Source: Glandiceps talaboti (lineage: Eukaryota; Hemichordata; Enteropneusta; Spengelidae). From it: a stretch of 55,000 bases of DNA. Below, in pieces: positions 39,401 to 55,000 of the stretch (position 1 is the stretch's first letter; the number at the start of each line of letters is the position of its first letter). A model generated the notes under the pieces. That model did not search any database. It was given only the letters and a program-made list of their open reading frames with translations, and had not been told where the DNA came from. Position numbers and translations under genes: made by a program. The DNA is taken from positions 3,677,634-3,732,633 of the forward strand of contig NC_135562.1 in the NCBI RefSeq assembly GCF_964340395.1. The letters run 5' to 3'.

Positions 39401-41536
39401 GACAGATTGTTATGTCTTTGAAAATTGAGTTTTAATGTCCTGGAAAACATCTAACTACTAAAGTAATACAAACAATTTTAAATTGTACTCACTGTTAGAA
39501 ATGTTTGATAAGAACAGTATATTACAAAATAGTATCCAAGTTTGGCATTGTCACTGATATCCGGTACGTACCACAGGAAAAAGTAACTAACAACTGCAAA
39601 TGGTGTTGATAGAACAATCCTTAAAAATATAATACATAAGGATGGAGTAGATAAATGAATGAAATATCCAAATATGGGAAAAGCGATAATAAATACTAAT
39701 CAATTAGTATTGTAAACAATATCGTTACATTGTTTGTAACCACAAATAATCAATTCATAGTTACCCTGACCATTGTGGGAGGTTTATTTTATCAGTGACT
39801 CCAGATTAGGTATTACGATAACCACAGATAATCCCATAATCCTTTGCATCTGAGCATGCTCAGTCTGGATTGCAAGTTCCCTATTGCTCTTAGTGATTTC
39901 TTATATAGACACATACACACAAAGACACACAATTCTACAGAACTCTATTCATTCAACAACAACAACAACAACAACAACAACTACTGTTTCAAATGTAAAT
40001 GATATATTGTACTATATATGAAAACACAAACAAGTCATAAAATATGAGTACTAAAATTTTAACCAATATATACAACATACTTTTGATCAGCTGAGAGCTG
40101 AAAAGTAATAAAATAGATATTTACCATGGTTTTATTTTTCCAAATCTGCTATCAAACTTCTGAATAAGAATACCAATAGTAGGATCTGTGATTGCATCCC
40201 ACGCTTTACCACTAAATACAATAATACTGACATATGCAGGACGGATCTAGAAATAGAAATATTTATTTTTAGTTACTATGGTTTCCTGACCTGATGAACA
40301 CACATATATTTAAAGATATACATGTATGCAAACAAGTTGTAAAGCAAAGAGAAAGAAAGGGCTGAGAAATGTACTTAATTCCTGAGGAAGAACATTCCGG
40401 TTAATGTATCAAATTTGTTGATATAACAGCATGTTGTGTTATGTTATGTTATATGTTATGTTATGTTATGTTGTTATGTTATGTTATGTTATGTTATTTT
40501 ATGTTGTTATGTTATTTTATGTTATGTTATATTATGTTATGTTATATTATGTGTTATGTTGTCATGTTATGTTATGCAATGTTATGTTATGTTAATATGT
40601 GTTATGTTATGTTATGTTATATTATGTGTTATGTTATGTTATGCTATGTTATGTTAATATGTGTTATGTTATGTTATTTGTTATTAATGTGTCCTATGTG
40701 GATTTCTCAAATTATAAATACAGTTTTTAGCACATCCTTAAATACATTCATCAGTTCATTAAAACATAGCAACAATTAGTTCTTGTACCACAATCAAGGG
40801 TTCTTATTACTTTACCACACAAAATTGAATAAAAAGGCAAACACTTGAAACAGTTGACACAACTAGATTAAAATTTACCTCAGCCACATCCAGGAGAAAT
40901 ACAGAAATGAAGAAAGCTACGACATTGGCTGTCATAGGATAAGGTATGCCACCAGCTGCATAAGAAACCTTGGCTTTCTTAGATAGGATACCTTTCTCTT
41001 CAGATGCAACATATGTCTCTAGTGATCCTAACAAGGGTCTTTTCTGTTTGGGACAGAGAAAAGATTCTGAGTTAGGCACAACAAATAAATTGCTCTTGGT
41101 ACACAAGAGTGCAAAGGTTTTTACACACAATATATCAATATACTGTTCTGGGGTGAGCAATTCTAGTGATCTGGCCTCTGAGGAAAACTGTTTTTTATCC
41201 CTTACATTGCACAACTATAAGCTAATAATTTATGTACACAATACCATGATAATTTTGACACAACAAAAAATAATATTGTAAAACTGTTGGGATTGTTTCA
41301 TATGGAATAATCAGAATATGAACAATTCTACACCTGTAAGTACAAGTTGTAAATTTTCCTTGTGGTTTGGTGGTCCAACTGTTTTATTTATTTATTTTTT
41401 TACTTAAATCACATACCAAGATGCATTCATTTTGATCTGAACAATTTACCAACTCAACTGTTATGAAGATGCCACATCTCCATCAAACACAAAGCCAATT
41501 TGTCTTTGATTTTGAGCATTTTAGTAGAGAGTTTAG

Positions 41537-41587
<51 letters not shown>

Positions 41588-41659
41588 GACAGACATACAT
41601 ACATACATACATACATACATACATACATACATACATACATACATACATACATACACACA

Positions 41660-41693
<34 letters not shown>

Positions 41694-43114
41694 TTTCATC
41701 ATGTTTCCATTGTATACATGTACATGTAGCAAGTACACATTTTGCATGTAGCACTACTGAACCTCAGTTCAGTTGTGTTAAAAATCACAGCCTACCAGCC
41801 TAGCTATGGGTGTTTGTAATTAAAACATGGACTGCCTAGATGTACCTACTTTACCTTAGCTTTACAGGAAGGTTGTTTGTTCATATCAGTATCCATTACA
41901 CTCGATTCTACACAAATTCGTCTTGTAGCGTGGGACTATATCCCTTTCAAGATCTCTCTCTGGGACCTGGGTATTTTTAGATTTTATTATTTGCTATCAG
42001 TCTTATCAGAATGAATATGCAAATAAACACTATACTATGACATAATCATGTAGTATGCAAAACTCAGAAGTAGCTATTTAACAGTTTATAGCCCACAGAC
42101 TTGGCTATCTGACTTGACATACTGGCTTGACAGTATAGCTCAGAGACTTGGCTATCTGACTTGACATACTGGCTTGACAGTATAGCCCAGAGACTTGGCT
42201 ATCTGACTTGACATACTGGCTTGACAGTATATCCCTGCAGAGACTTGGTTATCTGATTTGACATACTGGCTTGACAGTATAGCCCAGAGACTTGGCTATC
42301 TGACTTGACATACTGGCTTGACAGTATAGCTCAGAGACTTGGCTATCTGACTTGACATACTGGCTTGACAGTATAGCCCAGAGACTTAGCTATCTGACTT
42401 GACATACTGGCTTGACAGTATAGGCCACAGACTTGGCTATCTGACTTGACATACTGGCTTGATAGTATAGCCCAGAGACTTGGCTATCTGACTTGACATA
42501 CTTGCTTGACAGTATAGCCCAGAGACTTGGCTATCTGACTTGACATACTTGCTTGACAGTATAGCTCAGAGACTTGGCTATCTGACTTGACATACTTGCT
42601 TGACAGTATAGCCCAGAGACTTGGCTATCTGATTTGACATACTGGCTTGACAGTATAGCTCAGAGACTTGGCTATCTGACTTGACATACTGGCTTGACAG
42701 TATAGGCCACAGACTTGGCTATCTGACTTGACATACTGACTTGACAGTATTAGCCCAGAGACTTGGCTATCTGACTTGACATACTGGCTTGACAGTATAG
42801 CCCAGAGACTTGGCTCTCTGACTTGACATACTGACTTGACAGTGTAGCCCAGAGACTTGGCTATATGACTTGACATATTGGCTTGACAGTATAGCCCAGA
42901 GACTTGACTATCTGACTTGGCAGTATAGCCCAGAGACCTGGCTATCTGACGACATATTGGCTTGACAGTATAGCACGTGACAAATATACAAAGGGCATTT
43001 ATGAAAATAATTGATCTCATCCTTGATATCGTTATTACTCTTTGGGCAATCTCTTTAGTACAAATTATCTTACCTCTGAGTCTTCAAAGTCATCCATGGT
43101 TATCAGAGATGTCA
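27425..43114 (-). CDS. MFSD2: MFSD2-like sodium-coupled lysophospholipid symporter, copy 1 (complete)
   Basis: Coding exons: 43074-43097, 40879-41043, 40125-40246, 39493-39619, 38540-38618, 37649-37800, 36602-36692, 35747-35868, 34444-34524, 33836-33919, 33383-33495, 32090-32227, 31241-31417, 30761-30950. They join in frame to 554 codons plus stop, close to vertebrate MFSD2A/B. Family hallmarks: [11 protein letters not shown] in TM1, KAWDAITDP in TM2 (two acidic residues of the sodium site), [14 protein letters not shown] with the paired Arg and Glu, IPDVIDDF, and [11 protein letters not shown] with the conserved Lys. Loop cysteines in [10 protein letters not shown] and SGACTQPE correspond to the family disulphide, and NST is an N-glycosylation site. 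In vertebrates the family imports lysophosphatidylcholine carrying long-chain or omega-3 acyl groups across the plasma membrane. The span includes the putative 3'UTR; the coding part ends at 30761. Confidence 0.95.
27439..27444 (-). terminator. Candidate polyadenylation signal of MFSD2-like copy 1
   Basis: AATAAA on the minus strand, about 3.3 kb past the stop at 30761. Closer AATAAA-like hexamers exist (for example near 30626), so the true 3' end is undecided. Confidence 0.3.
27445..30760 (-). other. 3'UTR or intergenic DNA downstream of MFSD2-like copy 1
   Basis: No coding exon was found in this stretch. It holds a tandem duplication with CA runs (27954-28165), otherwise AT-rich sequence with no recognised element. 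Confidence 0.45.
27954..28165. repeat. 107-bp tandem duplication ending in (CA)n
   Basis: CCCTTGATAGAGATGAGTAT begins at 27954 and 28061. Both copies continue through TTGTTTACACAACA and AAACAAAAGCACAAA into CA repeats. Confidence 0.9.
31551..31918. repeat. Terminal-inverted-repeat element, family B (diverged copy 2)
   Basis: Starts TTAGGCATAAAA and ends TTTTATTAGGCCTTA. Subterminal GTTTGGTTCCGGTTACCC is answered by GGGTAATCAGAACCACAC. It lies in intron 12 of MFSD2-like copy 1... that is, between the exon at 32090 and the exon at 31241. Confidence 0.7.
32240..32500. repeat. Imperfect tandem repeat, about 62-66 bp, four copies
   Basis: The unit contains AAGAACATTGCTTTCTGACT followed by AAGCTAGAAATAAAGTAAAA. 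The last copy is strongly diverged. It begins just upstream (minus sense) of the exon at 32090-32227. Confidence 0.85.
32557..33048. repeat. Long inverted-repeat element, family A copy 1
   Basis: The left end AATCTGATGTAGTGAACTTG is matched by CAAGTTCACTACATCAGATT on the right. Inner blocks also pair (TTTATTTACCTCTGTTTCCT with AGGAAACAGAGGTAAATAAA, and GTTCCTACAT with ATGTAGGAAC). The centre has diverged. Confidence 0.9.
33331..33410 (-). repeat. 40-bp tandem duplication covering an exon end and its splice donor
   Basis: 33331-33370 and 33371-33410 differ at one base (CTATACCC against CTATATCC). The functional copy contains the last coding bases of the exon 33383-33495 and its donor. The outer copy repeats both, creating a second donor 40 bases downstream. 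Confidence 0.93.
34810..35177. repeat. Terminal-inverted-repeat element, family B copy 3
   Basis: Starts TAGGCTC and ends GGCCTTA. Subterminal ATATATCTGGTTCTGGTCA pairs with TGACCAGAACCAGATATAT. Inside are CAGGAGAACAAGCAGCTGAA and long A runs near 35034-35105. Confidence 0.8.
35453..35702 (+). repeat. 250-bp element with 18-bp terminal inverted repeats, family C copy 1
   Basis: Starts CCAATAGGGAACTTGCAA and ends TTTGCAAGTTCCCTATTGG. Within intron sequence of MFSD2-like copy 1. No transposase is encoded, so it is a non-autonomous element. Confidence 0.92.
37836..38212. repeat. 377-bp fold-back element with arms of about 165 bp
   Basis: The left arm (ACAACTGCCGACATAAGACT ... TTTGATAAGAACAG) is repeated in inverse on the right (CTGTTCTTATCAAA ... 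GTCGGCAGTTGT). Identity is high but imperfect, with a short spacer near 38025. Confidence 0.88.
38832..38886. promoter_or_regulatory. Cluster of three ATTTGCAT octamers
   Basis: Exact matches at 38832-38839, 38867-38874 and 38879-38886, in an intron of MFSD2-like copy 1. ATTTGCAT is the reverse complement of the POU/Oct octamer ATGCAAAT. In AT-rich DNA this may be a local duplication rather than a regulatory site. Confidence 0.35.
39660..39890 (-). repeat. Family C element, copy 2, inverted relative to copy 1
   Basis: Reverse complement of 35453-35680: shared ATAATAAATACTAATCAATT, ACATTGTTTGTAACCAC, GGAGGTTTATTTTAT and ATTGCAAGTTCCCTATTG. One terminal repeat is incomplete. Confidence 0.85.
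39957..39981 (+). repeat. (AAC)n microsatellite
   Basis: About eight perfect AAC units in an intron of MFSD2-like copy 1. Confidence 0.95.
40434..40680 (+). repeat. (TTATG)n pentanucleotide satellite
   Basis: Roughly 45 units with occasional four- and six-base variants, in the intron between the exons at 40879 and 40125. Apparent proteins ([10 protein letters not shown]) are artefacts. Confidence 0.95.
41537..41693 (+). repeat. Compound (CA)n (CAGA)n (CATA)n (CA)n microsatellite
   Basis: In intron 1 of MFSD2-like copy 1. Open frames HTHTHT and VCVCVC across it are artefacts. Confidence 0.96.
42088..42975. repeat. 47-bp minisatellite, about 19 copies
   Basis: Unit core GACTTGGCTATCTGACTTGA followed by CATACTGGCTTGACAGTATA and GCCCAGA. 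Most copies are 47 bp with single substitutions; one near 42230 has an insertion and the last copies near 42890-42960 are shortened. In intron 1 of MFSD2-like copy 1, ending about 100 bases from the first coding exon. Confidence 0.96.
43074..43097 (-). CDS. MFSD2: First coding exon of MFSD2-like copy 1 (8 codons)
   Basis: ATG at 43097 starts MDDFEDSE, then donor GAG|GTAAG. The next exon enters in phase 0 with KRPLLGS. An acceptor TTATCAG ending at 43115 would make this a short exon with a 17-base 5'UTR, which implies an upstream noncoding exon. The translated N-terminus is short and acidic, as in the family. Confidence 0.8.
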
Positions 43115-43833
43115 CTGATAACAGTTAAGTAGAGTTGTAAGACTTGTCAGATGACACCCCTAAAATCCAGTCTTTGGTGAGTTGTGTACTCTGTAACCTT
43201 GTGACCTTTCACCTGAGAAACACATGTGATTTGTGGTGCTTTTACTTCCTGCTTGTAAACTTCAGTGTTTGATCCATTTGTCTTGTTATGTCTTATCAAC
43301 TGCTGTACTTACATATATTTCTAGGTACATAGAAAATAAAACATTGCATGTAGTGTACATGTATCAAGGTTTCCTGTTAAAGTGTAAATGAGTTGTGTGT
43401 TTGAATCTGACACACGGTAGCGGAATAGTGATCAAGAAAAAAGAAAAAAAATTCCAATCTTTCAAAACTTTGGTCTGACCATTTTGACTTTCACTTTCTG
43501 TTGGAATAACATCAACTACAATTTGATTCAGTTGATGTAAAGGGTTTTTACCCAACGATATTGAATAGACTTTATTTGTAGAATGTGTAATGACGGAATG
43601 GCACTTTACAAACTTGATGACATTTTTGCATTAAATGTGTTATACATCTGGTGATTTACAAATGTTAAATGACAGAAATTTTGAAGTTGAAACTTTTCTC
43701 TGTTTTAAACTTTTATTGACTCAGACAATGAACAGGAGATGTCATCTCGGAGTGATAGGTGAAAGATCATACTACATGTTGTAACTACTAGCTTTTAACA
43801 CTTATGTTTTGGATCATGGAAACGGGTTATTGT

Positions 43834-43947
43834 TAGTCTAGAATTCTAAACAAATTATGTTTTAAAAACTTCATTACTTTAACACAAATAAAAAGTACAG
43901 AAGTTTTTAAAACGTACTTTACTGTACCAGTTTAGAATTCTAGACTA
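43834..43947. repeat. 114-bp fold-back element
   Basis: TAGTCTAGAATTCTAAAC is matched by GTTTAGAATTCTAGACTA. Inner GTTTTAAAAACTTC pairs with GAAGTTTTTAAAAC. Confidence 0.9.
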
Positions 43948-44555
43948 GGTTATTGTATAATATTATTTTCTCCTACATGTATGCCCCCCCCCCCAAAAAA
44001 AAAAAAAAAAAAAATCAAAAAAATCTGCATGTTGCCTTAGCTATGGATACATGTACTGCCGCGCAAAGCAATAACTTTGTTTGATGTCACATTGGGATTT
44101 CAAAAACTAGGAAGGGGGGCGGTTTACAAAACAAACTAATTATATATTCCAAAATATGCAAATTAAGTGTAAATTGTCAATGTCAAAGATTAAGGACAAA
44201 ATTTGACCTTCAATACTTCTTTCGTCATGATGTATTACAAAAATTCATTACTTTGCACAGGTTCTAATCATGATTAGTTTTATCACAGCCAAGTAACTTG
44301 ACAGTCTGTGGTTGTATTGATACTGATGCACACTCCAAAGGTAACTGATATGAGATTGTCAATGTATAGTGTATTGTTGCACTTCAACCAGTACAGGCAA
44401 GCTGATTATTGAGAATTCAAGAATAGAAGTTTTAATTTTGTTTTCTCTGAAAATTGTTGAAGATTTTGTTACAGATTGAAAGTGGTAATTTTCTTGCTTA
44501 TTATCAATCAGGTACATGATACATTTGCCAGCATGACCATCAACAATCTGATTAA

Positions 44556-44734
44556 AATCAGATGTGGTGAAAGCAGCTAAATGCTTTATTTACCTCTATT
44601 TCCACTGTTTTGTGGCGTTTTTTTTTTGTTCGGAGTGATCACCGCCTTCCCACCATTCGGAACAAAAACAAACGACAGAAAACGATGGAAATAGAAGTAA
44701 ATAAAGCATTTAGCTGCTTTCACCACATCAGATT
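44556..44734. repeat. Fold-back element, family A copy 2
   Basis: The left end carries GATGTGGTGAAAGCAGCTAA and the right end TTAGCTGCTTTCACCACATC, with TTTATTTACCTCTATTTCC/GGAAATAGAAGTAAATAAA inside. The terminal sequence matches 32557-33048, but the centre is different and shorter. Confidence 0.9.
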
Positions 44735-45229
44735 GGACCATTATGTGATCTGCTAAGCAGAGTCCAAACTGTGTTGTTCTACACACTAGACATTGGACCC
44801 AGTTTTACATTTGATAACAATACTCATTGTATCACCATATTATTAAACATTAAACAAACATAAACATACATGTACATCGTTACGTAATTATCTGTGTTAT
44901 CGTTCAAAACCAATGTCATCCTCATTATGTAGATAGCTAGTTTGGATTTAAAACCAAGATGATAATCAAGAACGTCATTAAAAAGAGAACACGTTGCTTA
45001 ATTTATATTAGTTAAAACAGTGAGACGAAGAACGTCTGCTCTGCACTGACCATTGTACATATAACGGTATGCCGTATTGTAAACAACTTTCAATAATTTG
45101 AATAAGCTCCGAATGATTCCAGTCATGTGACTAGAAGTAGTCGACTACATTTCCGACATCATCAACTCATACAGATCTTTGAATAGCTCGCCCACTCTTG
45201 GGTATAAAGTAAACTGCCAGCAAGTCAAT

Positions 45230-45640
45230 GTTACGTATTCGAATCGAAACGATCGAAAATTTGCCAGGGGAAAACAAAATGCGCCGGTCGCGGTTCCGGT
45301 TGTTATTGTTTACTTATATTATAATAAGAAAACAGCACCTAATCGTTCCAGATTTACTCGTTTGATGAATCTGTTTGTCTTGTTTGTGAGAGTGTAAATC
45401 ATGTGGCAAACTGATGAGCCAAAACACTTACCTTTTGGATTATTTGCGACGGAAACAGTACATCGTGACAGCAACGCGACACGACATTTCACAAACTCAC
45501 ATGATCTCAAGGTCATCGGATAGAATAGTATTTTGACCCGACCTTTCAACACGCCATCAACGGTTGCGAACAGAGATCAAATGACCTGGGAAACAAGTGC
45601 TTCTAGCTACGTGCGCGCGATCAATATTTTGATTGTGCTT
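45230..45640 (-). promoter_or_regulatory. Candidate promoter and noncoding first exon of MFSD2-like copy 1
   Basis: A strong minus-strand donor (CAAAAG|GTAAGT) ends at 45432. The surrounding 400 bases are visibly richer in CpG (GCGCCGGTCGCGGTTCCGG on plus, CGCGACACGAC) than the flanks. A 5'UTR exon here spliced to 43114 would give an intron of about 2.3 kb. Divergent transcription on the plus strand is possible. Inferred only from splice and CpG signals. Confidence 0.4.
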
Positions 45641-46084
45641 ACAAACAATTTGAACCCAAAAATTACTGTAAAGATGGTTTAAAAAGCACATGCACGTGCT
45701 TTCTACACTTAATCGTTCCGAGACGTATCACACTAAATGTATATACTTGCTACCCTAAGGCTTTTACACAGAAAGATTGTTCTTGTTTAAATCTGTGACA
45801 CTTTATTTGTCATGTATATTTGTACCCTTTAGTTCATCGCAATGATGCTGACCTTGCCCAACTGTCAGCTCCTCGCAGAAATGTCATCCACTTTGGCGGC
45901 ATACCCTCATCCAGTTGAGCATGGAAGGACAGAAGAAGTGCAAGGGTACTACTTCAGATGTTTTGGAGGTTATGATTGTGGTCATGATCATGGTTATGAA
46001 CAAAGTGGCAAGTGGCAACAAACAAACAAATAAACAAACAGTCACGTAAAAAGACAAACAACAAACAAATCAAACAGTCATTGT

Positions 46085-54388
<8,304 letters not shown>

Positions 54389-55000
54389 CTGGAATAAAAT
54401 TAGAAATGAAAGATTAATCATGATGGGGACTGAAACAATAACAGAGAAAAAGTACTACTGGTAATAGATATACAGTGTTATTGTACATTTGCATTTGACG
54501 AGAACTATTGGTGATCTATATTACTGTTTCTGAAAAAACTACACAGTCAAATAAATAAACACAGAGTGACTTTAGCATAAGCTATATGTAGGTAATCACT
54601 TTGTCAAATGTCAATTAAGTTGCAGCTAGTACAAGTTTAAATGTCACAATATGTGTTATTATATGGCACATCACATATTTGGTACTAAAGAACAGTCTGG
54701 TCAAAGTCACCCAATCAGCACAAAAAGTTGTTCATTCAATCAATGAACCCTGGCCAGTTGCTATAGTGACGGAAACAGTGTATAAGTAGCATCCTGAGCT
54801 GACAAATATACCATATATGCAACTTAATTGACATTTTCTCACCAAATAACCAAGATATATTCCCTAAAAATTAGACATTGCACTTGTGAATCAGTGGCCG
54901 AGATTACCCATTAATAGTACAGAAACATGTTGAAATCATGATAGCTTTTGATGGTACTGATTTCTGTTTACAGATCGATTTGATTTGATTTATCATGTGT
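54389..55000 (-). other. Intron of MFSD2-like copy 2 at the right edge
   Basis: No sequence resembling the exon that encodes the TM2 motif (AWDAITDP) is present, so exon 3 must lie beyond the window. Nothing else was recognised. Confidence 0.6.

Larger units (their letters stand above)
43115..46084 (-). other. Region between the two MFSD2-like genes
   Basis: Contains two fold-back elements (43834, 44556), a C9/A21 run at 43984-44014 and the candidate promoter at 45230-45640. No coding exon is supported. A 63-codon plus-strand frame at 45842 has an ATG but no homology or splice support. Confidence 0.5.

Noticed and set aside
40436-40779. Proteins rich in [10 protein letters not shown]
   Set aside because: Artefact of the TTATG pentanucleotide repeat.
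41454-41754. HTHTHT and VCVCVC proteins
   Set aside because: Artefacts of a compound CA/CATA microsatellite in intron 1.
42088-42975. CRISPR array
   Set aside because: The 47-bp units are directly adjacent with no unique spacers, in an animal intron; it is a minisatellite.
42625-43020. Repetitive minus-strand protein of 131 codons
   Set aside because: Reads the 47-bp minisatellite; unit length is not a multiple of three and frame is kept only by chance over a few units.
45842-46033. Small plus-strand gene of 63 codons
   Set aside because: Has an ATG but no homology, no splice partner and a low-complexity end in AAAC repeats.

Overview
The window is nuclear DNA of an invertebrate animal. 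It has GT-AG introns of a few hundred bp, Notch-type EGF exons, vertebrate-recognisable MFSD2 transporter genes, an AT-rich background, abundant (TGTC)n microsatellites, a SINE and many fold-back elements. A marine lophotrochozoan or a non-vertebrate deuterostome would fit, but the sequence does not fix the phylum. Layout: (1) 1-6924, plus strand: 3' part of a single-pass membrane protein gene built from EGF domains. Four near-identical ~1.0 kb units each carry two 228-bp phase 1-1 exons (four EGF domains per unit). They are followed by a fifth EGF exon, a decayed EGF exon, a juxtamembrane exon, a transmembrane exon and a tyrosine-rich cytoplasmic tail exon. A decayed copy of the tail exon and 3'UTR lies at about 8690-9285. 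(2) About 9611-26115, plus strand: an unrecognised multi-exon gene. Exons 1-5 join in phase, and two further exon-like blocks follow. Its first intron contains a complete 8,148-bp Ty3/gypsy retrotransposon (11030-19177) in antisense, with 452-bp LTRs that read as identical, a GGTTC target duplication, gag, pol with a chromodomain, and a third ORF with predicted membrane segments. A textbook -1 frameshift signal joins gag and pol. (3) About 26100-27300: repeats (poly-A-bearing terminal-inverted-repeat element, SINE, hairpins). (4) About 27425-43114, with a possible upstream noncoding exon ending at 45432, minus strand: a complete 14-coding-exon MFSD2-like gene (554 codons). (5) About 46085 to beyond 55000, minus strand: a second, tandem MFSD2-like gene with the same intron positions and phases, of which the last 11 coding exons are present. 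The MFSD2 family are sodium-coupled lysophospholipid symporters of the plasma membrane, so the two paralogues probably share substrate type. Introns and intergenic DNA are crowded with inverted-repeat elements of at least three recurrent families, plus tandem and simple repeats. No tRNA, rRNA or CRISPR array was found. Exon boundaries were read by eye from splice consensus and frame continuity. They are strongest for the MFSD2 genes (every junction keeps frame and family homology) and weakest between 4950 and 6500 and at both ends of the orphan gene.
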